In this document: in pieces, positions 26,085 to 34,427 of the stretch | How positions within the stretch are numbered: position 1 is the stretch's first letter | How the letters are laid out: the number at the start of each line of letters is the position of its first letter | Assembly: GCF_900112025.1 (NCBI RefSeq) | Contig: NZ_FOKL01000002.1 | Location: 210,339-274,338 of the forward strand | Direction: 5' to 3' | Origin: Janthinobacterium sp. 344 | GTDB lineage: Bacteria > Pseudomonadota > Gammaproteobacteria > Burkholderiales > Burkholderiaceae_D | Length of the DNA: 64,000 nucleotides | Made by a program: the position numbers and the translations under genes | The notes under the pieces: model-generated | Databases searched by the model: none | What the model was told of the DNA's origin: nothing | Seen by the model: only the letters and a program-made list of their open reading frames with translations

Positions 26085-26962
26085 TAGAAATCAACCACGA
26101 CAGAACCGACCACCTGCGCGCCGCTTTGCGTCAGTTGTTCATTCATCACATCGATATCATTCAAGTGCGTATGGTTTTTGCGGACAACAAGCAATACGCC
26201 ACCAGTGCGTGCCGCCAGCGCAAGGGCATCGGAACCGATCGAGAAGGCTGAGGCGTCGTACAGAACAACGTCATAGCTGCTTTCCAGTTGCGCATTAAGG
26301 CTGGCGAAAGCCGGCCGGCTCAGCATTTCCTGAGGATTCGGCGGCAAAGTGCCCGCGCCCAGGACCGACAGATCGACAAAGGACTCCACTTTTGTCACGC
26401 TATCCAGACCACCGCGTCCAGCCAGCACATCTGAGAGCCCCTGGCGGCCAGGAAGACTGAATATCTCATGCTGACGAGGAGTGCGCAGGTTGGCATCGAC
26501 CAACAAGGTATGTTCACCCAACTGTGAAAAAACAATCGCCAGATTCGCGGCAAACAAGCTGGCACCATCCCCGGGATTTACGCCCAGTATCACCAGAGAT
26601 TTACGTCCACGGGCAAACCAGCGCAGCATCAACTGGCTGCGAACGGCGCGTAATTTTTCAACTTGCGGGCTAAATGGCTGATATGCGGCGACAAGCTCGC
26701 TGGCATAGTTTGCCTCGCCCACTTGCAGATATGGATAGTCAAACTGGCGCGCCAGCACTTGCTGGATGTCGGCATCGGTAATCAAACCCAGACGTTGCGC
26801 TGCTTCGCCAAATCGGATTCCCAATTCCTTTTGCATGCGTAGGACACGTTCGGCATTTTCTGGCGTGATCTTGCCCGATTCCAGCAGCAAGCCCCCTATG
26901 CTGGAGTCGCGGCCAGGAGATACCGGGGTCGGCGCGGAAATCAAGTCAGCGGGATGATTCAT
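26084..26962 (-). CDS. epsG: Chain-length determinant protein tyrosine kinase-like EpsG
   Basis: A 292-aa protein. The ATG at 26962 is favoured over one 12 bases upstream because GGAAG precedes it at proper spacing. Residues about 20-85 form the MshEN/GspE-N-like module typical of EpsG (SGKITPENAERVLRMQKELG, LITDADIQQVLARQF). The BY-kinase/ParA-like ATPase domain follows: GVNPGDGASLFAANLAIVFS, TLLVDANLRTPRQHEIF and VVLYDASAFSIGSDAL. The Walker A loop here reads GDGAS, without the usual lysine, and no C-terminal tyrosine cluster is seen. It works with EpsF to control polymer length and export. Confidence 0.9.
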   Translation of the reverse strand: MNHPADLISAPTPVSPGRDSSIGGLLLESGKITPENAERVLRMQKELGIRFGEAAQRLGLITDADIQQVLARQFDYPYLQVGEANYASELVAAYQPFSPQVEKLRAVRSQLMLRWFARGRKSLVILGVNPGDGASLFAANLAIVFSQLGEHTLLVDANLRTPRQHEIFSLPGRQGLSDVLAGRGGLDSVTKVESFVDLSVLGAGTLPPNPQEMLSRPAFASLNAQLESSYDVVLYDASAFSIGSDALALAARTGGVLLVVRKNHTHLNDIDVMNEQLTQSGAQVVGSVVVDF

Positions 26963-26980
26963 ATTATCTTCCATTTCAGT

Positions 26981-28384
26981 TCAGGCGCGGCGTCGTGAAA
27001 AAAAAGCATTGAGCAGACGGGGACGCCTTTTGGGCTGCGCCTTCCACTCAATCAGACCCAGTACGGGAATACCAAGAATGCCGGCCAGGTCGTTCTCGGA
27101 GCGCACGCGGCGGTCAAACATTTCAGCCAGCATGCAAAAACCCAGGCCTAACAGCGTTCCCAGGAAAATCGACAGGACGGTATTGAGCATGATGCGGGGA
27201 CCTGATGGGGAAATAGGTGGGACCGCCGGATTGAGGACGGAAATATCCGATTGATCCGATTGTCCTTCAATCTTGGTCTGGGCGAAGCGCTGCGAGGTGG
27301 TATCGAAAGCCCGTTGTGCGTTCTCCACATCCTTGGCCAATACATTCATCTCATCGCGTGTCCGATTCAGTTCCAATACCTTGTCTTTCTGTGCTTGTAA
27401 TGCTGCCCGAATTGCGGCTTCGCGCTGCTGAAATATCTGCGCATTATTACCCACACTGTTCGACGTCACCTGCAGCTGATCGCGCAAATCTGCACGCAAT
27501 TTTTGCACTTCGGCCTGGGCACTTTGATATTGCGGATGATTTTGTCCGAGGCGCTGACCAACTTCCGCCAGCTTCGACTCGGCATTGCCAAGGCCGATCT
27601 TCAGATTCTGGATCAGTGGATTAGTCGACACATCAGGTGACTCGGCCGAACGCTGACCCTGTGCCATCTGCTGACGCGACGACGCCTCCATCGATTGGCC
27701 CTGGGCCGCAACCAGCTGTGCCGAAAGATCGTTAAGGCGATTCGACTCCACATCCAGGCGGTTGTCGACGCTGACAATGCCGTTTTCCTGCTGATACTTC
27801 GACAAGCGGCTTTGCGCTACTTCGACGTTATCTCGGAGCAATTTGGTTTGTTCGTTGAAATAGCTCGACGCTTTTTGCAGAGGCTCAACTTTCAACTTGA
27901 TACTGGCGCGCTGATATTCGTCGGCAAATGCATTAGCCACAGCTGCAACGAATTGCGGGTCACTGCCCTTAAAACTGATTTCCACGACGCTGCTTTCACG
28001 CGATGGCACGATCTCGAGTTTCATCAGCAGCAAATCAGCCAGCCAATCGCGCACATTGCCGCGCCCTTGAGTTGCCTCGTTGAACTGAGCCACAACAGCC
28101 GGACTCTCTGCAAGCTTCAACTGATCAACTACGCGCAACGCAACATTTTTACTCGAGATGATATCGATTTGTGTCGCCATGTAACCAGGCAACAGCTGAC
28201 CAGGCAAAGTCAGTCCGGTCAAAGGATCGACACCCTTATAGTTAAGCAACAAGGCACTTGAGGCTTTATAAGTTTTCGGCAACAGGAAGCTCACCACAAT
28301 GGTGGTGCACACAACCACTATCAGAGTCGCCAGAAAAATTGTCTTGCGTGCACGCAAGATCAATAGAAATTGGTTGAAATTCAT
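26981..28384 (-). CDS. epsF: Chain length determinant protein EpsF (Wzz/PCP-2a type)
   Basis: A 467-aa polysaccharide co-polymerase. The N-terminal membrane segment is ARKTIFLATLIVVVCTTIVVSFLLPKTY (residues 12-39), beginning a Wzz domain. A long periplasmic coiled coil covers about residues 150-370 (EQTKLLRDNVEVAQSRLSKY and downstream heptads). The second membrane segment, RIMLNTVLSIFLGTLLGLGF, is preceded by the Pro-rich PAVPPISPSGP signature, and the protein ends with the basic RRRPRLLNAFFSRRRA. It has no kinase domain; EpsG, 18 bases downstream, supplies it. It spans the inner membrane and contacts the EpsE export channel. Confidence 0.93.
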   Translation of the reverse strand: MNFNQFLLILRARKTIFLATLIVVVCTTIVVSFLLPKTYKASSALLLNYKGVDPLTGLTLPGQLLPGYMATQIDIISSKNVALRVVDQLKLAESPAVVAQFNEATQGRGNVRDWLADLLLMKLEIVPSRESSVVEISFKGSDPQFVAAVANAFADEYQRASIKLKVEPLQKASSYFNEQTKLLRDNVEVAQSRLSKYQQENGIVSVDNRLDVESNRLNDLSAQLVAAQGQSMEASSRQQMAQGQRSAESPDVSTNPLIQNLKIGLGNAESKLAEVGQRLGQNHPQYQSAQAEVQKLRADLRDQLQVTSNSVGNNAQIFQQREAAIRAALQAQKDKVLELNRTRDEMNVLAKDVENAQRAFDTTSQRFAQTKIEGQSDQSDISVLNPAVPPISPSGPRIMLNTVLSIFLGTLLGLGFCMLAEMFDRRVRSENDLAGILGIPVLGLIEWKAQPKRRPRLLNAFFSRRRA

Positions 28385-28449
28385 GCTAAAACTTTCATCA
28401 AGTAAAAGAAACCAGACAGCCGACCGTCAGACAGCCGGCAGCAGTTCAA

Positions 28450-29238
28450 TTAGAACAAACTTTCTTTTACGTACACCACGTCGTCGACTTGCAACAAATC
28501 ATCATGCTTGGCATCAATGATCTGCAGTTTGCCGGTCTCATCACGTCGTTTGATACGCGTGCCACGTTCCGTACCACGTTGCGTCAGTCCGCCGCCAACC
28601 GACAAAGCCTGCAATACTGTCATGGAGCGTTCCAGACGAAACGCGCCGGGGCGCTGAACTTCACCATAAATATAAAAGCGTGGCGCACGCTCGACATAAA
28701 TCACGTCATTGCCCATCACATCCAGATCACGGGTGAAGTTGCCGATACGTACCATCTCCACTACATCCACCAGCTCCTTGGTGGTGGTGCCGCCGCGCTT
28801 GCGGATCAGGCTGATGGTGTCACCACCATCAGCGGCAATTCCGCCAGCCATCGCCAGCAGATCCATGACGCTACGTTTGCCTTCCACGGGATAGCGACCA
28901 GGGCGATTGACCTGCCCCAGCACTGAAACCTGCTGACTCTGCAACATGGTAACGATGATATTGACTTGTGCCTTGCGGAGAAAGCCCCCCCCTTCCAACA
29001 GGCCGCCGAGTTTTTTTTCAGCCGCAGACACGGACAGGCCACCCAGCGCCACATTACCGACCAAGGGGAAGGTAATTTCACCGGCTTCGCTCACGCGCGT
29101 TTCCAGCGCCAGGTCCGGGCTACCATATACCGAAATTTTCAGCACATCTCCGGCACCAAGCAGCACATCGGCAGCGCCAGCGAAACCAGCACTCAGAGCC
29201 ATCAAGGCTGCCATTACCCACATCGCAAGTCGTTTCAT
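28450..29238 (-). CDS. epsE: Polysaccharide export protein EpsE (Wza-like)
   Basis: A 262-aa exported protein with a signal peptide (residues 1-22, ending GAA). The polysaccharide-export domain follows: VLLGAGDVLKISVYGSPDLALE and VSEAGEITFPLVGNVALGG (about 25-80), then SLBB-like repeats (VSVLGQVNRPGRYPVEG, IYVERAPRFYIYGEVQRPGA). No lipobox cysteine is seen at the signal-peptide end, unlike Wza. The family forms the periplasm-to-outer-membrane channel for the polymer. It lies 46 bases after epsD and 65 before epsF. Confidence 0.92.
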   Translation of the reverse strand: MKRLAMWVMAALMALSAGFAGAADVLLGAGDVLKISVYGSPDLALETRVSEAGEITFPLVGNVALGGLSVSAAEKKLGGLLEGGGFLRKAQVNIIVTMLQSQQVSVLGQVNRPGRYPVEGKRSVMDLLAMAGGIAADGGDTISLIRKRGGTTTKELVDVVEMVRIGNFTRDLDVMGNDVIYVERAPRFYIYGEVQRPGAFRLERSMTVLQALSVGGGLTQRGTERGTRIKRRDETGKLQIIDAKHDDLLQVDDVVYVKESLF

Positions 29239-29284
29239 GATTCGTTAATTTCCATAGTAAGTTGCAGGACAAGAATGCTACCGA

Positions 29285-30271
29285 TTACTTCAAACCGGCA
29301 ACGCCACGGTCATTCGCCTCGCTCGAACTCGTCGTTGGTGCTGGTGCTGGCGGCGCGACCGCCGGCGTTGACGCGCCCGGGGCCGACGCAGCGGAAGAAG
29401 CCGCAGCCTTGCTTCCTTGGCTCAGATATTCAATCTTTGCCGTCGACCTCAAACGCTTCAGCTCGGCATCACCTGCATCCTTGCTTTTCTTATTAAAAAG
29501 AAATTGTTCAATTTGTGGTGCCGCCTGCGCCAGCGTGGCCGGAACATCTTTGACATCGGCCAATGCGATGAGCAGGGTACGATCGCCTTCACGGATAATA
29601 AAAAGCTGGCCTTTTGGCATGGACAACAACTTGCCGCTCAACTCTGGCGCCAGATCGGCGCTGGTACGCGATAACTGAGTGCGAACGTACTTCACACTGT
29701 TGGCGTCGAGCCAACTGGCCACGTCTTCCAAAGACTTGGCGCCATCCATCTCCGCCTTCAGCTTTTCATTCATGTCGGAAGTGGCAATGACCAATTCCCG
29801 CATATCAAATTGCTTGCGCTGCGAAAAAAACTGCGGATTTTTATTAAAATAGTCTTCGATCTCTTCCTTGCTAGGGCGGGGAATGGTGCCTATTTTCTTT
29901 TGCATGTAAGCTTGCGCCACGATCAGAGCTTTTGCCCTCTCAATTGCCTGCATAACCTTCGGATCACGATCCGTCTTGTCCTTGGCCGCCTCGGCTGCCA
30001 GCAATTGCCGGTCAATCAACGCCTCCAGTAATTGCTTGGTGGCCGCCTCTTGCTGCGCAGCAGACACATTAGCGCGCTGCAACTCCTCATTTAGTTGCAA
30101 CACCGTAATCTCCTCACCATTGACGCTAGCTAAAGCTTGACCAGCCTTTTTTTCCTTGTTACCACAGGCCGACAATCCGGCAACGGCCAGCAGCACGATG
30201 GCAGCACACACCAAGCGGGAACGAACAACCGAATTGATGGTGGTGAAATGAGAGGTATGGAATTGGTTCAA
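29285..30271 (-). CDS. epsD: EpsD family peptidyl-prolyl cis-trans isomerase (lipoprotein)
   Basis: A 328-aa protein with a TTG start preceded by GGAG. A signal peptide ends in a lipobox (LAVAGLSAC, about residue 36), so it should be a lipoprotein. A SurA/PrsA-like N-domain follows (ASVNGEEITVLQLNEELQRA, KQLLEALIDRQLLAAEAAKD), then a parvulin-like region (FDMRELVI, ELSGKLLSMPKGQLFIIREG). The end is rich in Ala, Pro and Ser. EpsD proteins belong to XrtB-type exopolysaccharide operons and are presumed to help assemble the export machinery. It is the first gene after a well-formed promoter at 30378-30406. Confidence 0.9.
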   Translation of the reverse strand: MNQFHTSHFTTINSVVRSRLVCAAIVLLAVAGLSACGNKEKKAGQALASVNGEEITVLQLNEELQRANVSAAQQEAATKQLLEALIDRQLLAAEAAKDKTDRDPKVMQAIERAKALIVAQAYMQKKIGTIPRPSKEEIEDYFNKNPQFFSQRKQFDMRELVIATSDMNEKLKAEMDGAKSLEDVASWLDANSVKYVRTQLSRTSADLAPELSGKLLSMPKGQLFIIREGDRTLLIALADVKDVPATLAQAAPQIEQFLFNKKSKDAGDAELKRLRSTAKIEYLSQGSKAAASSAASAPGASTPAVAPPAPAPTTSSSEANDRGVAGLK

Positions 30272-30885
30272 GGGTACTCCTTCGGTTTCATAGAGGAAAT
30301 CACTGTGTCCATGTCAGACCAATATCATGCATATCAAAAAAACCACAATATTGTCAAAAACAGTAGATTCCAGCGAAATTATGGGGCCTAGTCAAATGCT
30401 TGTCAATATTATAAATATGATACACAAAATGAAAGAGGACAAGGGAAATATTTGCTTAAAAATCTATTAAGAAGGATTAAATACAACTATTTCCATACGA
30501 TTGGTGATGAAAAATACAACTTTTCGTCACTTTCCTCATTGATCAACTTCGCTATCGCACATGCAGTTATCACACAGCATCTGATTCCCGCTACTGACTA
30601 TTACGGACCTTTGATGCCATTAAAAATGACGTGATATCACGATATAAAAACGCAAGTTAAAGGGCATTGGACAACAGCCGAGATGCTTCGCCAGGCGATA
30701 CTACCAGCGATGGGGCTCAAGCATCAGCAAAACGTGTCCTTGCCTGCGGTGCGACCCTGCTGCCAGCTGCCAGCTGCCTGAGGCGTACTTGCCGTCATCC
30801 CACGTGTAGAGACCGGACATCTTCATTTTATCGCGGATTGTTTGAATAAAAGTAAACTCATGCAATCTACCGGGCATCGCGTGCG
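30272..30885. other. Non-coding gap inside the EPS locus, containing the epsD promoter
   Basis: No gene can be supported in these 614 bases. The half near epsD (about 30280-30660) is AT-rich and includes the promoter. The half near the priming transferase stop is GC-richer, with a short direct repeat (CTGCCAG units around 30760-30780), and contains no recognisable terminator. Short frames such as 30701-30961 overlap the end of the priming transferase gene and have no protein-like pattern. Confidence 0.55.
30378..30406 (-). promoter_or_regulatory. Sigma-70 type promoter of the epsD operon
   Basis: On the minus strand a perfect -35 box TTGACA (30401-30406) and a -10 box CATAAT (30378-30383) are separated by exactly 17 bases. 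Transcription would begin near 30371, giving a leader of about 100 nt before the TTG start of epsD at 30271. Confidence 0.7.
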
Positions 30886-32268
30886 TCAATGCGCATTGTC
30901 GCGTTTCAAGACCACTTTCACCGTTCGCATGATGATCCACAAATCCAACCATAACGACCAATTACGCAGATAGTCGAGGTCAAAATGGATGCGTGCCTCC
31001 ATTTTGTCCAACGTTTCCGTCTCGCCACGCAGACCGTTCACCTGTGCCCATCCCGTGATACCAGGTTTGACCTTATGGCGCAGCATGTAGCCCTTGATCA
31101 ACTTACGATACTGTTCGTTATGCGCCACCGCATGGGGACGCGGGCCAACGATACTCATGCGCCCCTGCAGTACATTAATAAATTGTGGCAATTCGTCAAG
31201 CGAACTCCTACGTAAAAAACCACCGATGCGCGTGACCCGCTGATCATTCTTGGTCGCTTGGGTCACCGTCGCCCCATCCTCGCTAACCGTCATGGAACGG
31301 AATTTATACACAATGATCTCCTCGCCATACAACCCGTAGCGGCGCTGGCGGAAAATCACGGGGCCCTTCGACGTCATCTTGACGGCGATGGCAATGACCA
31401 GCATCACTGGCAACAACATGATCTGTATCAGCAGGCCCAGCACGATATCGCTGCCGCGCTTGACCATGCTGTTAAAACCCGTGAACGGCGATTCACGGAT
31501 GGCGATGACCGGCATGCCGCCCACGTTGTCGAAACGCGCCTGCATCAGGTCGAAGATATAGATATCTGGCAGGAAATACACGGACGCTGTCGTATCCTGC
31601 AATTCATCGAGCATCTTGCGGATGCGCGGCTGGGCAGAAATGGGCTGGCTGATGAATATCATCTTGATATTGTGCTCGCGCACGTATGCAGCGATATCTG
31701 CCATCTTGCCCAGCATCGGTTCGCGCATTTTCTCGGGCCAGCGGTCATCGGTACGGTCATCAAAGAATCCCCGCACGCTCATGAACAGATTCGGATTGCG
31801 CTCCACGGTCCCGGCAAACTTCAGGCTCGCATCATTGGCGCCAATGATAACGACCGAACGCACTTCACTATCGCGGCCGGGATCGGCTACCATGCGCCGC
31901 GCGGCGAGGTGGCTGAGCAGCAATATAAATGGCGTGAGCAAGAACCACGCCAGCACCAGCTCGCGGTCAAAATGAAACGTCAATCCTGTCGCCGAGCCAA
32001 GAAAGATCAGGATCAGGGCCGTGATGGTCCAGCTGACAAAGACATCGCGGGCATAGGCCAGCATGCGGCCGCTGCGCCACGTACGGTAGGGGTCGACATA
32101 CTGGAATACCGACGATGAAATAAAAAACGCCAGGATCATCAGCACCAGCGAATATCCGGTGAAAGGCGAACCCGACAAAACCGACAGCAGGTACAGCGTA
32201 CCCATGATGATCAATGGGTCGAGTATGCGTTGGAAAAACGAAATCAGGGGTATATCATTAACCGTCAT
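30886..32268 (-). CDS. Undecaprenyl-phosphate sugar phosphotransferase (WcaJ-type initiating enzyme)
   Basis: A 460-aa membrane enzyme that starts repeat-unit synthesis by moving a hexose-1-phosphate (usually glucose) to undecaprenyl phosphate. Four to five N-terminal membrane segments are followed by a CoA-binding-like Rossmann region (EVRSVVIIGANDASLKFAG) and another membrane segment near 280-300. The C-terminal sugar-transferase domain shows KMTSKGPVIFRQRRYG, VYKFRSMTV, RRSSLDELPQFINVLQGRMS, VGPRPH and KPGITGWAQVNGLRGE. All family signatures are intact. It lies 8 bases downstream of epsL and shares its transcript. Glucose is the default guess for the sugar; galactose is possible. Confidence 0.92.
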   Translation of the reverse strand: MTVNDIPLISFFQRILDPLIIMGTLYLLSVLSGSPFTGYSLVLMILAFFISSSVFQYVDPYRTWRSGRMLAYARDVFVSWTITALILIFLGSATGLTFHFDRELVLAWFLLTPFILLLSHLAARRMVADPGRDSEVRSVVIIGANDASLKFAGTVERNPNLFMSVRGFFDDRTDDRWPEKMREPMLGKMADIAAYVREHNIKMIFISQPISAQPRIRKMLDELQDTTASVYFLPDIYIFDLMQARFDNVGGMPVIAIRESPFTGFNSMVKRGSDIVLGLLIQIMLLPVMLVIAIAVKMTSKGPVIFRQRRYGLYGEEIIVYKFRSMTVSEDGATVTQATKNDQRVTRIGGFLRRSSLDELPQFINVLQGRMSIVGPRPHAVAHNEQYRKLIKGYMLRHKVKPGITGWAQVNGLRGETETLDKMEARIHFDLDYLRNWSLWLDLWIIMRTVKVVLKRDNAH

Positions 32269-32276
32269 GATGCTCT

Positions 32277-33554
32277 TCAGAACTGTGCACTTGCACTAAA
32301 GGAAAGGCCTTTAGCCCGGTAACTACCTGTGTTGATAATGGGGGCGCCATTACGCGAGTTGTGAAAAGCATTGACGCCAAGCTGTATGTTGGGACGCGGC
32401 GCATAAGTCACACCTAAAGAGGCTGAACGCGTCGTGTCGTTGACGTCGCGTGGCAGCACCAAGCCATGGGCTGCGGAAAAGTCGCGTTTTTCATGGCGCA
32501 GCTGCGCATCCACACGCACCTTGGCTGAAACATCCCAGGCCGTCGCAATGCTGGCGCCGTTATTCAGGCTGCTCGAAATCAGGGAATTCTCTACCGAGGC
32601 GAACTCGTGCCACAGACTACCCGTAAACCGCACTTTCCCCAGCGGCGCCCAATACACAATCAGGCGTCCATTGGCCCCGCTGGCATCGCGACCAGAAAAC
32701 AATTCATTCTTGCGCTTGACCCAGCCAGCCAGCAATTGCGCCTGCGTGATGCCACTGAAGCGCCAATAAATATTGGCCTTGATCTCGTCCTGCTCATAAC
32801 CTTGCTCGATGCCAAATGCCGCCAGGTTGGCGCGGTTTGGATAGCGCCCTTTCACATGACGCAACTGTACGCCGATACGACTCTCACTGGCCGGCAAGTA
32901 ATCGAGGCCGAGTTCTGTCGCATCTTCTTGGCGATTGGAAATGCTTTGAGCAATGGAGTCATAAGAATAGCGTTCCCGTGAGTAGCCGCCCCGCACCCGC
33001 CAGCTGGGATGAAAGCGCCATCCGCCATTCGCATATTCACGCCGGACCACGCGCAAATTCCGATCCGTCGTCTGCAAATCGCTAAACGGTGTCAAAGTCT
33101 GCCCATAACTGACACCCACATGGCCGTCCAGGTGATTGGCGATATGCCATTCCAGATCCGCCAAAAAATCCTTGCCATTGTAATCGAGCTGGTCAAAATG
33201 GTCGAAGTACACGCGCGACCATTTTGCCTGCCCTGTCAGCACCTGCCGTCCAATCGGACGATTGAACAGGAAGCCAGCCTGCACTTGGCGCGAAGTATCC
33301 GAACGCTGACCATTAAAACCGGGAGAATTATCGTCAAGCCTGAACAAGTTGTCATCATACGAGTACGAGGTCGAAACAAACGGCGATATCGTATCGCTGA
33401 ACGCTGCGGCTGCAGGCAGACTCAATGTCGCACCGCCAGCGAACAGCATGGACACCGGCAAGGAGCGAACCACTGCCTGCGCCAGGCGAGCCGGCTTAAG
33501 GACAGATCCCGACCGCGGGTGAAAGTGTTTACGCAGGGAATTCAACATGGGCAT
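32277..33554 (-). CDS. epsL: XrtB/PEP-CTERM-associated outer membrane beta-barrel protein EpsL
   Basis: A 425-aa exported protein. A long signal peptide covers about the first 52 residues (LPVSMLFAGGATLSLPAAAA). The rest is made of alternating beta-strands typical of a barrel: FVSTSYSYDDNLFRLDD at the mature start, TGQAKWSRVYFDHFDQLDY, HVGVSYGQTL, WRFHPSWRVRGGYSRERYSY, and a C-terminal GLSFSASAQF ending in Phe as barrel proteins do. The family is found only beside XrtB-type exopolysaccharide genes and is thought to act at the outer membrane in export. It is co-transcribed with the priming transferase. Two Met codons (1 and 3) compete as start. Confidence 0.9.
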   Translation of the reverse strand: MPMLNSLRKHFHPRSGSVLKPARLAQAVVRSLPVSMLFAGGATLSLPAAAAFSDTISPFVSTSYSYDDNLFRLDDNSPGFNGQRSDTSRQVQAGFLFNRPIGRQVLTGQAKWSRVYFDHFDQLDYNGKDFLADLEWHIANHLDGHVGVSYGQTLTPFSDLQTTDRNLRVVRREYANGGWRFHPSWRVRGGYSRERYSYDSIAQSISNRQEDATELGLDYLPASESRIGVQLRHVKGRYPNRANLAAFGIEQGYEQDEIKANIYWRFSGITQAQLLAGWVKRKNELFSGRDASGANGRLIVYWAPLGKVRFTGSLWHEFASVENSLISSSLNNGASIATAWDVSAKVRVDAQLRHEKRDFSAAHGLVLPRDVNDTTRSASLGVTYAPRPNIQLGVNAFHNSRNGAPIINTGSYRAKGLSFSASAQF

Positions 33555-33588
33555 TGTCTTTGAAAGAGCAAACAGTTAGTTGGCAATA

Positions 33589-34320
33589 TTACCAGTAAGT
33601 CCAGTGTCCTCCGGAAACAATCCAGAGGCCCAGCACGCCATTTGTCACGCCATGCGCCAGGATGGCCGACCACAAGTTCTGGCTGCGCATGTACAGCAGG
33701 CTGTACGCGGCGCCGGCAACGATGCCTGCCAGCCACAAGTTGTGTTCAAAACCAAACAATACCACGCTGACAACAAAAGCCTTGGCACTGACCAGGCGCG
33801 GATTGAATCTCAGGAAATCTTGAGCGTCGATCCAGCGCAGCAGAAAGGAGCGCCAGAACAGCTCTTCCATCACGGGCACCACCAGGGCCGCGCCGGCGAT
33901 GCGCAGCACCACCAGGCTCCATTCGATCCGGCCGTCATTGCGCGGGTCGAAGCCGTCTGCGCTGCCGATCGTCATCCAGCTGGCACCGAGGTTGATCCAC
34001 AGCAGAAAAACAACAAGCCCGGCAGCCAGCGCCTCGGCCATGGCGCGCGCACCGAGCGGCGTCCACGCCAGTTCCGTGTAAGTGCGGCGCCAGTACCACA
34101 GCATGCCCAGCACGACGCCGATCTTGACGGCATACAGCCAGCGCAGCTCCTGCGCGGCAAAGCCCGCACGGCCCAGCATGTCGGCGACGAAGATAAAGGA
34201 GAGATAGGCCAGGAATGGCGCTACCCGGGGCAAGGCGGCACGGTCAAACATCGTGCGCCACACCCAGGATGGACTGGCGCGCCGGACGCCTTGGCCCGGA
34301 TCGCGTGTTTTTGATAACAA
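33589..34320 (-). CDS. CAAX-protease-related (CPBP/Abi family) membrane protein of exosortase loci
   Basis: A 243-aa polytopic membrane protein. The CPBP metalloprotease motifs are present: EELFWRSFLLRWI (glutamate pair, near residue 155), FGFEHNLWLAGIVAGAAYSLLY (His, near 195) and AHGVTNGVLGLWIV (His-x-x-x-Asn, near 225). It matches the pattern of the CAAX-protease-related group found beside exosortases; its target is unknown. The frame begins with TTG at 34320 after GGGAG; an internal ATG at 34251 (MFDRAALPRVAPF) is a credible alternative start. It is the first gene of the unit containing epsL and the priming transferase. Confidence 0.82.
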   Translation of the reverse strand: MLSKTRDPGQGVRRASPSWVWRTMFDRAALPRVAPFLAYLSFIFVADMLGRAGFAAQELRWLYAVKIGVVLGMLWYWRRTYTELAWTPLGARAMAEALAAGLVVFLLWINLGASWMTIGSADGFDPRNDGRIEWSLVVLRIAGAALVVPVMEELFWRSFLLRWIDAQDFLRFNPRLVSAKAFVVSVVLFGFEHNLWLAGIVAGAAYSLLYMRSQNLWSAILAHGVTNGVLGLWIVSGGHWTYW

Positions 34321-34343
34321 ACATGCATCTCCCGATGTAAAAA

Positions 34344-34363
34344 ATATAATTATATAATTATAT
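34344..34363. promoter_or_regulatory. AT-only palindrome upstream of the EPS locus
   Basis: A perfect 20-bp palindrome, ATATAATTAT followed by its reverse complement, lies 24 bases before the TTG start of the CAAX-protease-like gene. It includes two TATAAT-like hexamers and probably overlaps the promoter of the locus. A candidate -35 (TTGCCA) lies 19 bases upstream of one of them. Confidence 0.5.
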
Positions 34364-34427
34364 CAAGCCGAACCGTTGCCGTGGCAAGTAATCCTAACTT
34401 AATTACAACAGGAGATGGGGAAAACAA

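Noticed and set aside
30701-30961. Short minus-strand frame (86 codons) in the EPS gap
   Set aside because: It overlaps the end of the priming transferase gene out of frame and shows no protein-like composition or ribosome site.
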